Positions 18,364 through 28,100 of a DNA stretch of 64,000 bases are shown here, in pieces. The notes beneath the pieces are model-generated. The model was not told the origin of the DNA and did not search any database. It saw only the letters and a program-made list of their open reading frames with translations. The stretch spans positions 248,001 to 312,000 of the forward strand of contig CAWAMR010000007.1 of NCBI GenBank assembly GCA_963783095.1, given 5' to 3'. Numbering within the stretch: position 1 is the stretch's first letter; each line of letters opens with the position of its first letter. Both the position numbers and the translations under genes were made by a program. Source of the DNA: CAWAMR01 sp963783095 (GTDB taxonomy: Bacteria; Planctomycetota; Planctomycetia; Gemmatales; Gemmataceae).

Positions 18364-18868
18364 TACCAGGGACCGCATCCTCCCCGACTCGCAATCGCCG
18401 TTTGCGCCGTTGCGATTGCCGAAGGAGAACGGCAAGGAACCCGATGCTACTTCCGACGAGGAATCCTGTGCCGCCTTCGGTTATCTGCGCGGGCTGCATG
18501 ACCGGGCCTTGGCGTTGCAACTCCGCTTCCGCAATGGGAACAGCGACTGGTTTTCTTACGGCCTGCTTGCCTCGTGGCGGTACAACCCCTCCATCGGGCT
18601 GTTGCTCAAATTCACGGGCGATCTGGTGACGCTGGTGCTGATACGCGGCAGCAACTTGGGTGCGATGGTCAACCGGGAATCGGCGAACCTGATGGGCATG
18701 GGCTTGCAGCGGCACCGCATCACCTGGATTCGTGAGATGGAAGAGGATGAACTGCGGAAAGCCGGGAAGGACGAACCCACCATCGACCGCATCGAGGTCG
18801 CGGAGTTCGAGACGCATGAGGATGCGAAGGAATGGTTAAGGAAGGCCGCTCCGGTTTTTGTGCGCTGA
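18353..18868 (+). CDS. conserved relaxase-associated protein, copy B
   Basis: A 171-residue protein overlapping the end of relaxase B by 11 bases, paralogous to the gene at 7584. Shared blocks are AFGYLRGL, LRFRNGNSDWFSYG, YNPSIGLLLKFTGDLV and a C-terminal IEVAEFETHEDAKEWLRK. It has no export signal. The pattern of alternating strands and the charged C-terminus suggests a compact soluble domain, but I cannot name it. Because both relaxase copies keep it, with translational overlap, it is probably needed for relaxase function or expression. Confidence 0.65.
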   Translation: MFDNTRDRILPDSQSPFAPLRLPKENGKEPDATSDEESCAAFGYLRGLHDRALALQLRFRNGNSDWFSYGLLASWRYNPSIGLLLKFTGDLVTLVLIRGSNLGAMVNRESANLMGMGLQRHRITWIREMEEDELRKAGKDEPTIDRIEVAEFETHEDAKEWLRKAAPVFVR

Positions 18869-18986
18869 GAGGGAGAATCCGGGCCGCCGGATCGGGGGTA
18901 GCGGATAGGGCCAGTCGGCCTACCACCCCCCAGCCAGCAAGGAAAACCGTCGCATTTTGGCACAAATTTCCAAGCAATTCGAGAGA

Positions 18987-19003
18987 GTTAACCAATTAAC
19001 GAA
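18987..19003. promoter_or_regulatory. GTTAAC/TTAACGAA motif upstream of the FHA gene
   Basis: GTTAACCAATTAACGAA lies 55-70 bases before the adhesin start, in an AT-rich leader. It closely resembles the motif before relaxase A (4889-4908). It may be an operator or part of the promoter of the adhesin gene. Confidence 0.3.
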
Positions 19004-19057
19004 TATTTCACCTAAAAATGCTAACATTTCATAGTCAATACATATGTTTATTGGTTT

Positions 19058-22000
19058 ATGGAATCGGTCAGGCATTTCGGGATAGCCACTGCTTGCGTCA
19101 GGGTCGCGTGTTATAGTACGCTGCCGCTCGCCCTCCTGGCTGCGTTCGCGATTCCGTTCAACGCGACGGTCGCTTATGCCAACCCACAAGGCGGAGTGGT
19201 GAGCGCCGGGCAGGCGACGATCAACAGCTCGGGCAATGTCCTCACCGTCCAGCAGAGCAGCGACCGCACGGTGATCGACTGGCGCGGCTTCGACGTCGCC
19301 CCGAACGAGACGACCCAGTTCCAGCAACCCTCGAATAGCGCCATCGCGCTCAACCGCGTCAACAGCAACTCCGCCAGTCACATCGACGGCAACCTCACCG
19401 CCAACGGCAACGTCGTCATCGTCAACCAGAACGGCGTCATGTTCGGCGCGGGTGCCAACGTCAATGTCAACAGCCTTGTCGCCACCACTGCCGACATCGA
19501 CAACAACCAGTTCATGGCCGGCGGGAACCTCGCTTTCACCACGCCGGGCAATCCCGATGCGGCGATTGTCAATAACGGCGTTATCACCGCCGGACAAGCC
19601 GGGCTGGTCGGGTTCGTTGCGCCCAACGTCGTCAACAACGGCATCATTACCGCCAACCTCGGCAAGGTGCATCTCGCCTCGGGCGATACCGCCACCGTGG
19701 ACATGTACGGCGACGGGATGATGAATGTGGCGGTGTCGGACGCGGTCACCTCGCAGCTCGTATCCAACTCGGGCCTGATCCAGGCCAATGGCGGCAAGAT
19801 CGCGCTCACCGCTGCGGCTGGCAATCAGATCGTGAACTCCCTGATTACCAACAGCGGTGTCATTCAGGCAGAGAGCGTCGGCCAGAAAAACGGCAAGATT
19901 GTCCTCTACGCCGAAGGAAGCAATGCCGTCAAAGGCAATGTCGCGGCTAACAAGGGAGTAAAACAGGGAACCTCGACAGTCATCAACAGCGGCGTACTCG
20001 ACGCTTCTGGCTACGGCAACGGGCAGACCGGCGGCAACATCAGCGTGCTCGGCGACAATGTCGGCATCCTGAACGGTTCCTACCTCGATGCGTCCGGCGA
20101 CATTGGCGGCGGCTACATCAAGATCGGCGGCGATTTCCACGGCTCGGGCAAAACGCCCACGGCACTGAACACCTACGTCGATGCCAATTCGCTCATCATG
20201 GCCAACGCCAACACCTCCGGCAACGGCGGCAACGTCGCCGTCTGGTCGGACAACAACACCTGGTTCCTCGGCAACATCATGGCCGAAGGAGGCAAGAATT
20301 CCGGTAACGGCGGCTTTGTAGAGACGTCGGGACACGGAACGCTCGATGCCGAAGGCTATGTCGATCTGCTCGCCCTGAACGGCAACAAGGGCACCTACCT
20401 GCTCGACCCCAGCACGATTGAAATCTACGGCAACGTCACGCCGGCCTTCAACGCCACCGATAGCAGCATCAGCCTGTCCTCAAGCCTGCAACTCTGGCTC
20501 GATGCCTCGAACCAAAGCAGCATCACGCTGAGTTACAACAGCACCGGCGATACGGCGTCGGGCACGTCGGGACAAAATACCATCACCGTTTCCGCTAATA
20601 CCGGCCTTGTGGTCGGCGAACGCATCCAGCTTGGCGGCAGTACGCATTCCTACGCCGCGTCGGTCAACGATAACAACGCCGATGGCGTCTACACCATCAC
20701 CGCCATCAGCGGCACCACCGTTACTCTCGATGCCAATCTCGGTTCCACCTACTCCGCCGGGACGACACTCTATGGTGGGTTTGTCAGCCAGATGAACGAT
20801 CTGAGCGGAAATGGAAACAACGTATCGCAGGGTACTGCTTCGAGGGAGCCGCTTTGGATCAGTAATTCCCAAAACGGCATTGGGCAGGCAATATTTAGCA
20901 ATGACTGGTTGACTGCTTCGTCAAGCACGTTGCCACTAGGATCAAATGCGTGGACAATTTTCACTATGTTTTCGAGTACCGGTGGTGGGGCATTAGGTGG
21001 ATGGGGAACTAATAGCAGTGGTGGTGAACGATACGACGTGTATATTCCCAGTGGAGTTGAGGTCGAATCACATGAATCAGCTGTTGCGACAACGTCAGCT
21101 ATTAGCACAAACACTCCCTATATATTTGGGGACGTTTATTCGGGCGGAAGCCTTACCAACAGCACGACTTATCTTGACGGCACTACGAACGTAGCAAGTC
21201 CCGGCTGCAATTGTACGCCAAATGTAACTGTCTCAGGAATTGTCATAGGTAGCATACCCGGTGCCACAAATAACGCCAACTTTTCAGGGAAACTCGGAGA
21301 TTACATTGTTTACAACACCAATCTCTCCACGAACGCCCAAGCCCTAATCAACCAATACGAATCCGCGAAATGGGGCATCGCACTGACCGGCCCCGGCAAC
21401 GCTACCGGTGAGTCGGGCCTGACCGGCCCTGAAGCGCAAGCCGCAATGGCCTCGACGCAGGCGGGCGCGACCACCGATGGTTATTCCGTCTTCTCCGACG
21501 CCTATCTCACGCGCCTGTCGGCAACCTCCAACATCATCCTTGAGGCATCTGGCGCGGTGACGCTCGACCTTCAGGGCGACAACATGGCGCTTTCTTCCGG
21601 TAAAAGCCTTGCGATCACCAGCACCGGCGGTAACATCACCTTCATCTCGCCCGGCACCATTACCACGAACAACGCCAACATCACCCTCACCCCAGGCTCC
21701 GGCGACAGCATCATCCTCAACAGCAGCAGCGCCGTGACGCTCGCCTCGCAAGGCGGAGCGATTGACCTTGCTGGTGCGGTGTCCCTGAGCTCCGCGCTCA
21801 CCGTCAACAGCGGTGGCGGAGCAGTCACCTTTGGCAGCACGGTGAACGGTGCGCAAAACCTCACCGTGAATGACGGGACGGGAGGCAGCACGACCCTCAG
21901 CGGCGCGATCGGCGGCACGACGCCGCTTAACGCGGTATCGCTAACCACGGGAAGCAGCATCACCTTACCGGCCATTAGTGCCGCCAGCCTTTCGGTGAAT

Positions 22001-23686
22001 ACGACGGCGGCATCGGACAGCATTACGGTGGGAGGTGCGCTTGCGCTTTCCGGCACCAGCGGCACCGACGTGACGCTCTCGTCTTACAGCGACATCATCT
22101 CCAGCCACACCATCACCGGCCAGGGCGGCGCGATCATCTTGGATTCCGACACCGGCGGCAGCGGCGGCGCTATCAACGTCACGGCCAACATCACCAGCGA
22201 CGGTGGGCCAATCACGATGGGCGGCAATGAAGCCACCCCGTCGAACATCGTCGCCGGGACGGGGTATGCGATTGGTGATGGCTACCAGGCGGCAGGCATC
22301 AAAATCAACGCCTCGACGATCAATTCCGGCAGCGGGAATATCGTCATCAATGGACAGGGACTTGGCACGGGATCGAACATCGGCAGTGCCTACGGCATCG
22401 AAGTGCAAGCGGGTGGGGTTGTCGAGACTTCAGGCACGGGCAGCACTGGCACGATAACCATGAACGGCATCGGCGGCGGAACCGGAACAGGCTCGGACAA
22501 TATGGGGGTGTACCTGACAGGCACCAATACGGCGGTTACTGTCATCAATGGTAACCTGAGCTTTACGGCAACTGGCGGAGCAGGTACTGGTACGGGCACG
22601 TCTGGTGGAACTGATGATCGCGGCTTTTGTCTTGTAAGCAATGCAGTTGTGCAGACGACTGGCACCGGAACCCTAAGTATCACTGGCATTGGTGGAGGAG
22701 CCGGGTCATCTCAAAATAATAATGAAGGGATAGATATTGAGTCCAACGGCGTAAAAAGCACGGCAACAAACGGTGGCGGCATTACCCTTATCGGCTACAG
22801 TGGCGATAATGGGGGATCAAGCATTACCAACGCTGCCGTGTTCTTGTATAGCGGAGCCATCAGCAGCGTCGATGGCAACATTCTTATCGATGGGAATACT
22901 GGTGTCGGTGGCCAAACCGTCAGCAATACAACCGGCAGCAGCAGTGGCTTCACTAATTCCGGGATCCAGATTGCAAATGGCTCTACTATTACGTCAACCG
23001 GCAACGCCACCATCACGTTAAATGGCTTCGGTGCGGGCGGTACGGGATCAGGCGGCTATGATTATGGCGTATTCGTCACCGGCACCAATACCAAAGTCAC
23101 CAGTGCCACCGGGAACATCAGCATCACCGGTACCGGGGCGAGTACGACTGGGGGAAACAGCAGCGGTGTCTCAATCACCAGCAGTGGCGTAGTAACCACA
23201 ACGGGCTCTGGAAGCATCACAATCACGGGCGCACCGGGTAGTGGCGCTCAGCAGCTACGGCCTCTACGACCAGGTCACCAACGGCATCCAGACCACCAGC
23301 ACCGGCAGTATCACGATACTCTCCGACACCTTCTCCCTCAGCGGCGCGAACAACATCAACTCCGCAACCGGAGTGACGCTGGCCCCCTACACCCCCGGCA
23401 ATTCCGTCAGCGTGTACGGGACGCAAGGCACGGTGCAATATACCAGCGGCCTGCTCGCCGACATTACCGGCACCAGCTACACGTTCGGTTCCACCTCCGA
23501 CAGCAACACGATGACGGTGAACGGCAACACTTGGACGACGCCGGTCTCCTTCATCAGCGGCAGCAGCGGCAGCATCCTGGTATCCGCCGCGCAGTCGGGC
23601 AGCGGGGCATTCACCTTCACCGGCCCGACCACGCTCTCGGCAGGCGTGGCCAGTACCGGCAGCGGATCGGCCATTTTGTTCAATAA
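19058..23686 (+). CDS. FHA-type TpsA exoprotein, N-terminal frame (frameshifted after about 23250)
   Basis: This is the first part of a giant secreted adhesin. A long signal peptide is followed by mature NPQGGVVSAGQATI. Residues about 42-300 form the TPS (haemagglutinin activity) domain recognised by a TpsB pore: VIDWRGFDVAPNETTQFQQP, then NGNVVIVNQNGVMFGAGANV. Beta-helix repeats follow. Around residues 460-780 lies a LamG-like insert (LQLWLDASNQSSI, then DYIVYNTNLSTNAQALINQY) with visibly lower GC. From there Gly/Ser/Thr-rich repeats continue to about 23250, where the frame is lost; the remaining residues to 23686 are out of frame. The next frame takes over at 23241. It works with the TpsB gene at 32.5 kb. 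ATG 19058 has no obvious ribosome site. Confidence 0.85.
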   Translation: MESVRHFGIATACVRVACYSTLPLALLAAFAIPFNATVAYANPQGGVVSAGQATINSSGNVLTVQQSSDRTVIDWRGFDVAPNETTQFQQPSNSAIALNRVNSNSASHIDGNLTANGNVVIVNQNGVMFGAGANVNVNSLVATTADIDNNQFMAGGNLAFTTPGNPDAAIVNNGVITAGQAGLVGFVAPNVVNNGIITANLGKVHLASGDTATVDMYGDGMMNVAVSDAVTSQLVSNSGLIQANGGKIALTAAAGNQIVNSLITNSGVIQAESVGQKNGKIVLYAEGSNAVKGNVAANKGVKQGTSTVINSGVLDASGYGNGQTGGNISVLGDNVGILNGSYLDASGDIGGGYIKIGGDFHGSGKTPTALNTYVDANSLIMANANTSGNGGNVAVWSDNNTWFLGNIMAEGGKNSGNGGFVETSGHGTLDAEGYVDLLALNGNKGTYLLDPSTIEIYGNVTPAFNATDSSISLSSSLQLWLDASNQSSITLSYNSTGDTASGTSGQNTITVSANTGLVVGERIQLGGSTHSYAASVNDNNADGVYTITAISGTTVTLDANLGSTYSAGTTLYGGFVSQMNDLSGNGNNVSQGTASREPLWISNSQNGIGQAIFSNDWLTASSSTLPLGSNAWTIFTMFSSTGGGALGGWGTNSSGGERYDVYIPSGVEVESHESAVATTSAISTNTPYIFGDVYSGGSLTNSTTYLDGTTNVASPGCNCTPNVTVSGIVIGSIPGATNNANFSGKLGDYIVYNTNLSTNAQALINQYESAKWGIALTGPGNATGESGLTGPEAQAAMASTQAGATTDGYSVFSDAYLTRLSATSNIILEASGAVTLDLQGDNMALSSGKSLAITSTGGNITFISPGTITTNNANITLTPGSGDSIILNSSSAVTLASQGGAIDLAGAVSLSSALTVNSGGGAVTFGSTVNGAQNLTVNDGTGGSTTLSGAIGGTTPLNAVSLTTGSSITLPAISAASLSVNTTAASDSITVGGALALSGTSGTDVTLSSYSDIISSHTITGQGGAIILDSDTGGSGGAINVTANITSDGGPITMGGNEATPSNIVAGTGYAIGDGYQAAGIKINASTINSGSGNIVINGQGLGTGSNIGSAYGIEVQAGGVVETSGTGSTGTITMNGIGGGTGTGSDNMGVYLTGTNTAVTVINGNLSFTATGGAGTGTGTSGGTDDRGFCLVSNAVVQTTGTGTLSITGIGGGAGSSQNNNEGIDIESNGVKSTATNGGGITLIGYSGDNGGSSITNAAVFLYSGAISSVDGNILIDGNTGVGGQTVSNTTGSSSGFTNSGIQIANGSTITSTGNATITLNGFGAGGTGSGGYDYGVFVTGTNTKVTSATGNISITGTGASTTGGNSSGVSITSSGVVTTTGSGSITITGAPGSGAQQLRPLRPGHQRHPDHQHRQYHDTLRHLLPQRREQHQLRNRSDAGPLHPRQFRQRVRDARHGAIYQRPARRHYRHQLHVRFHLRQQHDDGERQHLDDAGLLHQRQQRQHPGIRRAVGQRGIHLHRPDHALGRRGQYRQRIGHFVQ

Positions 23687-25136
23687 TGCCGTGACGCTGG
23701 GCGCGTCCGACACCGTCAGCAGCACCAACGGCAACATTACCTTCAGCAGCACGGTAGACGGGACCAGCAGCGGCGTGCAAAGCCTGACGGTGAATTCCGG
23801 AACGGGGACGACGACTTTCACCGGCAAGGTCGGTAACGGCACGCCGCTTAATAACCTGACGGTCACCGCCGACAGCCTGACGCTGGGCAATAATGTTTTC
23901 GGCACGGGTACGCTGACGATTTCGCCTTCCACCGCCAGCACCAACCTCCACATCAATGACGGCACGTCGAGCGGCCTGTACCTCACCAGCGCCGAACAGG
24001 GATACATTCAGAGTGACTGGGCATCGGTGGCTCTCGGCGCAAGCGCCGACACCGGCACCATGACGCTGGGGGCCAGCACATGGGTCAACCCGCTGACGCT
24101 CAATAGCGGTTCCGGCGCGATCACCTTCGCAGGCAACCAGACGCTCGGAAGCAACGAGAATTTCTCCGCCACGACGACGAGCGGCAACATCAACACCAGC
24201 AATTCGGGGATCATCACGACGGCAGGCTCCGGCACCATCACGATGAATTCCGGCGGCGACATCAACCTCAACAATTTCGGTCTGACAACCGCCAATTCCG
24301 CCGTGTCGCTCACCGCCACGGGCAACGCCTACCTCAACGCCATCAACAGCGGCACCGGCAGCCTGACCGTCAACGCCACCAACGTCTATCTCTATGGAGG
24401 CGGACTGCCGAGCCCTGGGAATGAGGTCGGCTATTACAATTTCAATGAAGGCAGCGGCACGACGGCGATTGACGATTCTGGGTCCGGCAACACCGGGACA
24501 CTAACCAGTGGCCCAACTTATTCAAGCAGCGTGCCGGGGGCACTCTCCAACGACCCCTATAGCCTGGTCTTCAATGGTAGTAATTACGTTAATTTGGGAA
24601 CATCGGATGCAATGAGCGGTTCTTTCTCACTCTCGGTGTGGGCGTACAGACCCGCTACTCTTCCGACAGAAGCAGGTATTATTTCTCGGAGAAATGGAGG
24701 GAACATAAATTATCAAATTGCTTGGGATACCGGTGGCGGTCTTGCATTCTATGTGGGAGGAGTATCTGTTGCAGATAACAATACAATTGCCTCGGGATGG
24801 CATCTTGTTACGGCCGTTTACAACAGCAGTAATACCACCAGCACGCTTTACTTGGATGGCGCTGTTGTTGGTTCAAATTCTTCGGTAGGGGCACTAAATA
24901 CTACCGGAACACAATACTTGGCTATCGGAGAAAAGCCAACGTATTCCGGTTTGGGATGGAATAGTAATCTCGACGACGCCCGCATCTACAACACCGCTCT
25001 CTCTGCGACCGACGTTTCTAACCTCTACAACAACGCGGGCGCGACGGTGGCAGGTCGGCACGACCAGCATCACCGCCTCGAACAACATCAACCTCGATTT
25101 GATGGGCACGACGCTGAATGTATCGAGCGGCCATAA
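23241..25136 (+). CDS. FHA-type exoprotein, second frame
   Basis: Continuation of the adhesin in another frame, from SSYGLYDQVTNGIQTTSTGS onward; the real junction is near 23250. It begins with beta-helix repeats, including a 157-residue block (23550-24020) that recurs at 26509-26979. Then comes a second LamG-like domain at about 24420-25030: GYYNFNEGSGTTAIDDSGSG, then FNGSNYVNLG, WHLVTAVYNSS and DDARIYNTALSATDVSNLYN. Those are the classic start, middle and end motifs of the LamG/concanavalin fold, which binds sugars or matrix. After about 25050 the frame is lost again. It has no start of its own, so it is not a separate gene. Confidence 0.75.
   Translation: MALSSYGLYDQVTNGIQTTSTGSITILSDTFSLSGANNINSATGVTLAPYTPGNSVSVYGTQGTVQYTSGLLADITGTSYTFGSTSDSNTMTVNGNTWTTPVSFISGSSGSILVSAAQSGSGAFTFTGPTTLSAGVASTGSGSAILFNNAVTLGASDTVSSTNGNITFSSTVDGTSSGVQSLTVNSGTGTTTFTGKVGNGTPLNNLTVTADSLTLGNNVFGTGTLTISPSTASTNLHINDGTSSGLYLTSAEQGYIQSDWASVALGASADTGTMTLGASTWVNPLTLNSGSGAITFAGNQTLGSNENFSATTTSGNINTSNSGIITTAGSGTITMNSGGDINLNNFGLTTANSAVSLTATGNAYLNAINSGTGSLTVNATNVYLYGGGLPSPGNEVGYYNFNEGSGTTAIDDSGSGNTGTLTSGPTYSSSVPGALSNDPYSLVFNGSNYVNLGTSDAMSGSFSLSVWAYRPATLPTEAGIISRRNGGNINYQIAWDTGGGLAFYVGGVSVADNNTIASGWHLVTAVYNSSNTTSTLYLDGAVVGSNSSVGALNTTGTQYLAIGEKPTYSGLGWNSNLDDARIYNTALSATDVSNLYNNAGATVAGRHDQHHRLEQHQPRFDGHDAECIERP
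23550..24020 (+). repeat. 471-bp internal repeat of the adhesin, copy 1
   Basis: The block from TTCATCAGCGGC to GACTGG recurs at 26509-26979 with the same length and only scattered, mostly third-position differences. Encoded text such as FTFTGPTTLSAGVASTGSGS is shared exactly. Confidence 0.75.
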
Positions 25137-28100
25137 CCTGACCCTCTCAGCCGCCAACGCCCTGAACGGTGCCTCGGTGGGCACGCTCGGCGGCGCGTCT
25201 GCGAATGGCAACATCACCCTGACCGAAAACAGCCTGTCGCTGACCTCCGTCCCCACCATCCAGACGACGGGCAATATCACGGTCAACGAACATACCGCAG
25301 GAACTACGATCGGCGTGGGGACGAATGCGACAGGCTCGCTGAACCTGAACGATACGTTCCTCAGTGATCTGAGTTCCTACAACACGCTGACCATCGGCGA
25401 TAGCAACGCGGGCGCGATTGACATCAACACTGCCACTACCATTGCCAACAAGAACCTCACCGTCAGCGGCGATGGGACAATCTACCTCGACAAATCCGGC
25501 GACACCAGCCCGCAAACCCTGACCAAGAATGGCGGCGGCACGACCACGCTGACGCTGGAAGCAGGAACGGACATCGTCGATAACGGGGCGATCTCCTCCA
25601 GCGGATCGAGCAACCTGCTGAACGTCCTGTTCGACTCGGATACTTTGAACGGCGGCGGCGCAATCAATGTCACGGGGAACATCACCAGCAACGGCGGTTA
25701 CATCACCCTCGGCGGCGACGAAACCACCCCGACCAACATCGTCGCCGGGACGGGATATGCGGTGGGGGATGCGAGTTCAACTTCTACGGCTGTATCAAAT
25801 AGTTCTAATTTCAATGCCGGTGTGGTTATCAAGAATGCCAGCCTCAACTCCGGCGCAGGGAACATCATCATCAACGGCAGCGACAGCGGTGGTGCCCAAA
25901 CCAGCGGCGTTGATACCGGCATATACTTTGGCGGAACCGGTTCCATTACAACCACCAGCGGCAATACGAGTCTGAATGGCATCGGCGGAAGTGGGAGCAG
26001 CGGTTTTAACTTCGGACTAACACTTGATGGTGGAGGGGGAAGTCTAACGACTGGGAGCGGAGCAATTGCTCTCACCGGTACCGGTGGTACAAGTGGATCA
26101 AATAATTCTGGTATCTCACTTTATAATAGTAGCCAGATCCTATCGACTGGCATCGGTACGATTACGCTGACTGGTACCGGCGGCTCTGGTACGAGCAATT
26201 ATGGAGTGGTATCCTCTCTGGGTTCCAACGCCATCGGCGGCGGCTCCGACACCGGCAGCATTACGCTGAACGCCAATACGCTTTCACTCGCCAACTTTGC
26301 CATCAACACGACGGGCAATGTCACTTTCGCACCGCACACCGCCAACACCAGCATCGCTGTAGCGGGTACGGGCAGCACGCTCAACATCACCAGCGGTACC
26401 GGCAGCATCCTTGCCAACACCTCCGCCGGTTCCATCACCATCGGCAATTCCTCCGATAGCGGCGCGATGACGGTGAATGCTTATAGTACCTGGACCACGG
26501 CGGTTTCCTTCATCAGCGGCAACAGCGGCAGCATTACCGTCAGCGGCGCACAGTCGGGCAGCGGGTCATTCACCTTCACCGGCCCGACGACGCTTTCGGC
26601 AGGCGTGGCCAGTACCGGCAGCGGTTCGGCCATCCTGTTCAATAATGCCGTGACGCTGGGCGCGTCCGATACCGTTAGCAGCACCAACGGCAACATTACC
26701 TTCAGCAGCACGGTGGATGGAACCAGCAGTGGCGTGCAAAGCCTGACGGTCAATTCCGGCACGGGAACGACGACCTTCACCGGGAAGGTCGGTAACGGCA
26801 CGCCGCTCAATAACCTGACCATCACCGCCGACAGCCTGACGCTCGGCAATAATGTGTTCGGCACGGGGACGCTGACCATTGCTCCTTCTACCGCAAGCAC
26901 CAACCTCCACATCAACGACGGCACATCGAGCGGGCTGTACCTCACCAGTGCCGAACAGGGCTATATCCAGAATGACTGGACCGCCATTGTTCTGGGCAGC
27001 ACCTCCGATACCGGCACGATGACCGTCGGCGCATCGACCTGGACCAGCCCCATCAGCTTCAACGCCAACGCCTCCGGCAGCATCGCGGTCACGGGCGCAC
27101 AGTTGGGCAACGGGTCTCTCACCTACACCGGGCCGACGACGCTCTCGGCCAGCGTGACCAGCACCGGCAGCGGATCGGCCATCGCCTTTAACAGCGCGGT
27201 GATCATCGGCGCTTCCGATACGATCACCACCAGCAACGGCAACGTCACCTTCGGCAGCACGGTCAATGACACCACGTCCAATACGGACGCCCTGACTATC
27301 GCCGCAGGGAGCGGCGTTGTCACTTTCGGCTCGACGGTGGGCAGCACGAAACTCGCCTCTCTCACCACCACCGGCCCGACGACACTCGATGCGAATGTTA
27401 CTACAGGCGGTAATCAAACCTATAACAGCGCGGTTACCATCGGGGCCGATGCCACGCTGCAAAGCACGAGCGGCTCGGGTGTGATCGATTTCGCCAGCAC
27501 GGTCGATGGAGCGCACAATCTCACGGTCAATGCCGGAAGCGCTGGAACTGATACCTTTAACGCGGCGGTCGGTTCCGGCACGGCGCTCACATCTCTCACC
27601 GTCACCGGCCTTGTGAATCTGGGCGGAAACGTCAAAACGACGGCGAACCAGACCTACAACCAGGGCATCACGCTCACGGCGGATTCAACGCTGCAAAGCA
27701 CGAGTGGCAGTAACACCATCGACTTCGCCTCGACCATCGACGGCGGCCACAACCTCATTGTCAACGCGGGTTCGGGTGGTACGGATACCTTCAACGCGGC
27801 AGTCGGCTCCGGCACCGCGCTGACCAGCATCACCACGACGGGCCTTGTGAACCTCAACGGCAATGTGAAGACAACCGCCAACCAGACCTACAACCAGGGC
27901 ATCACGCTGACGGCGGATTCGACCCTGCAAAGCACGAGTGGCAGTAACACCATCGACTTCGCCTCGACCATCGACGGCGGCCACAACCTCATTGTCAACG
28001 CGGGTTCGGGTGGTACGGATACCTTCAACGCGGCAGTCGGCTCCGGCACCGCGCTGACCAGCATCACCACGACGGGCCTTGTGAACCTCAACGGCAATGT

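Noticed and set aside
18920..20335. Long minus-strand frame (471 codons) opposite the adhesin start
   Set aside because: It mirrors the repetitive GC-rich adhesin code, is Asp/Val/Ala-biased, lacks a ribosome site and has no domain. The plus-strand frame has a signal peptide and TPS domain.
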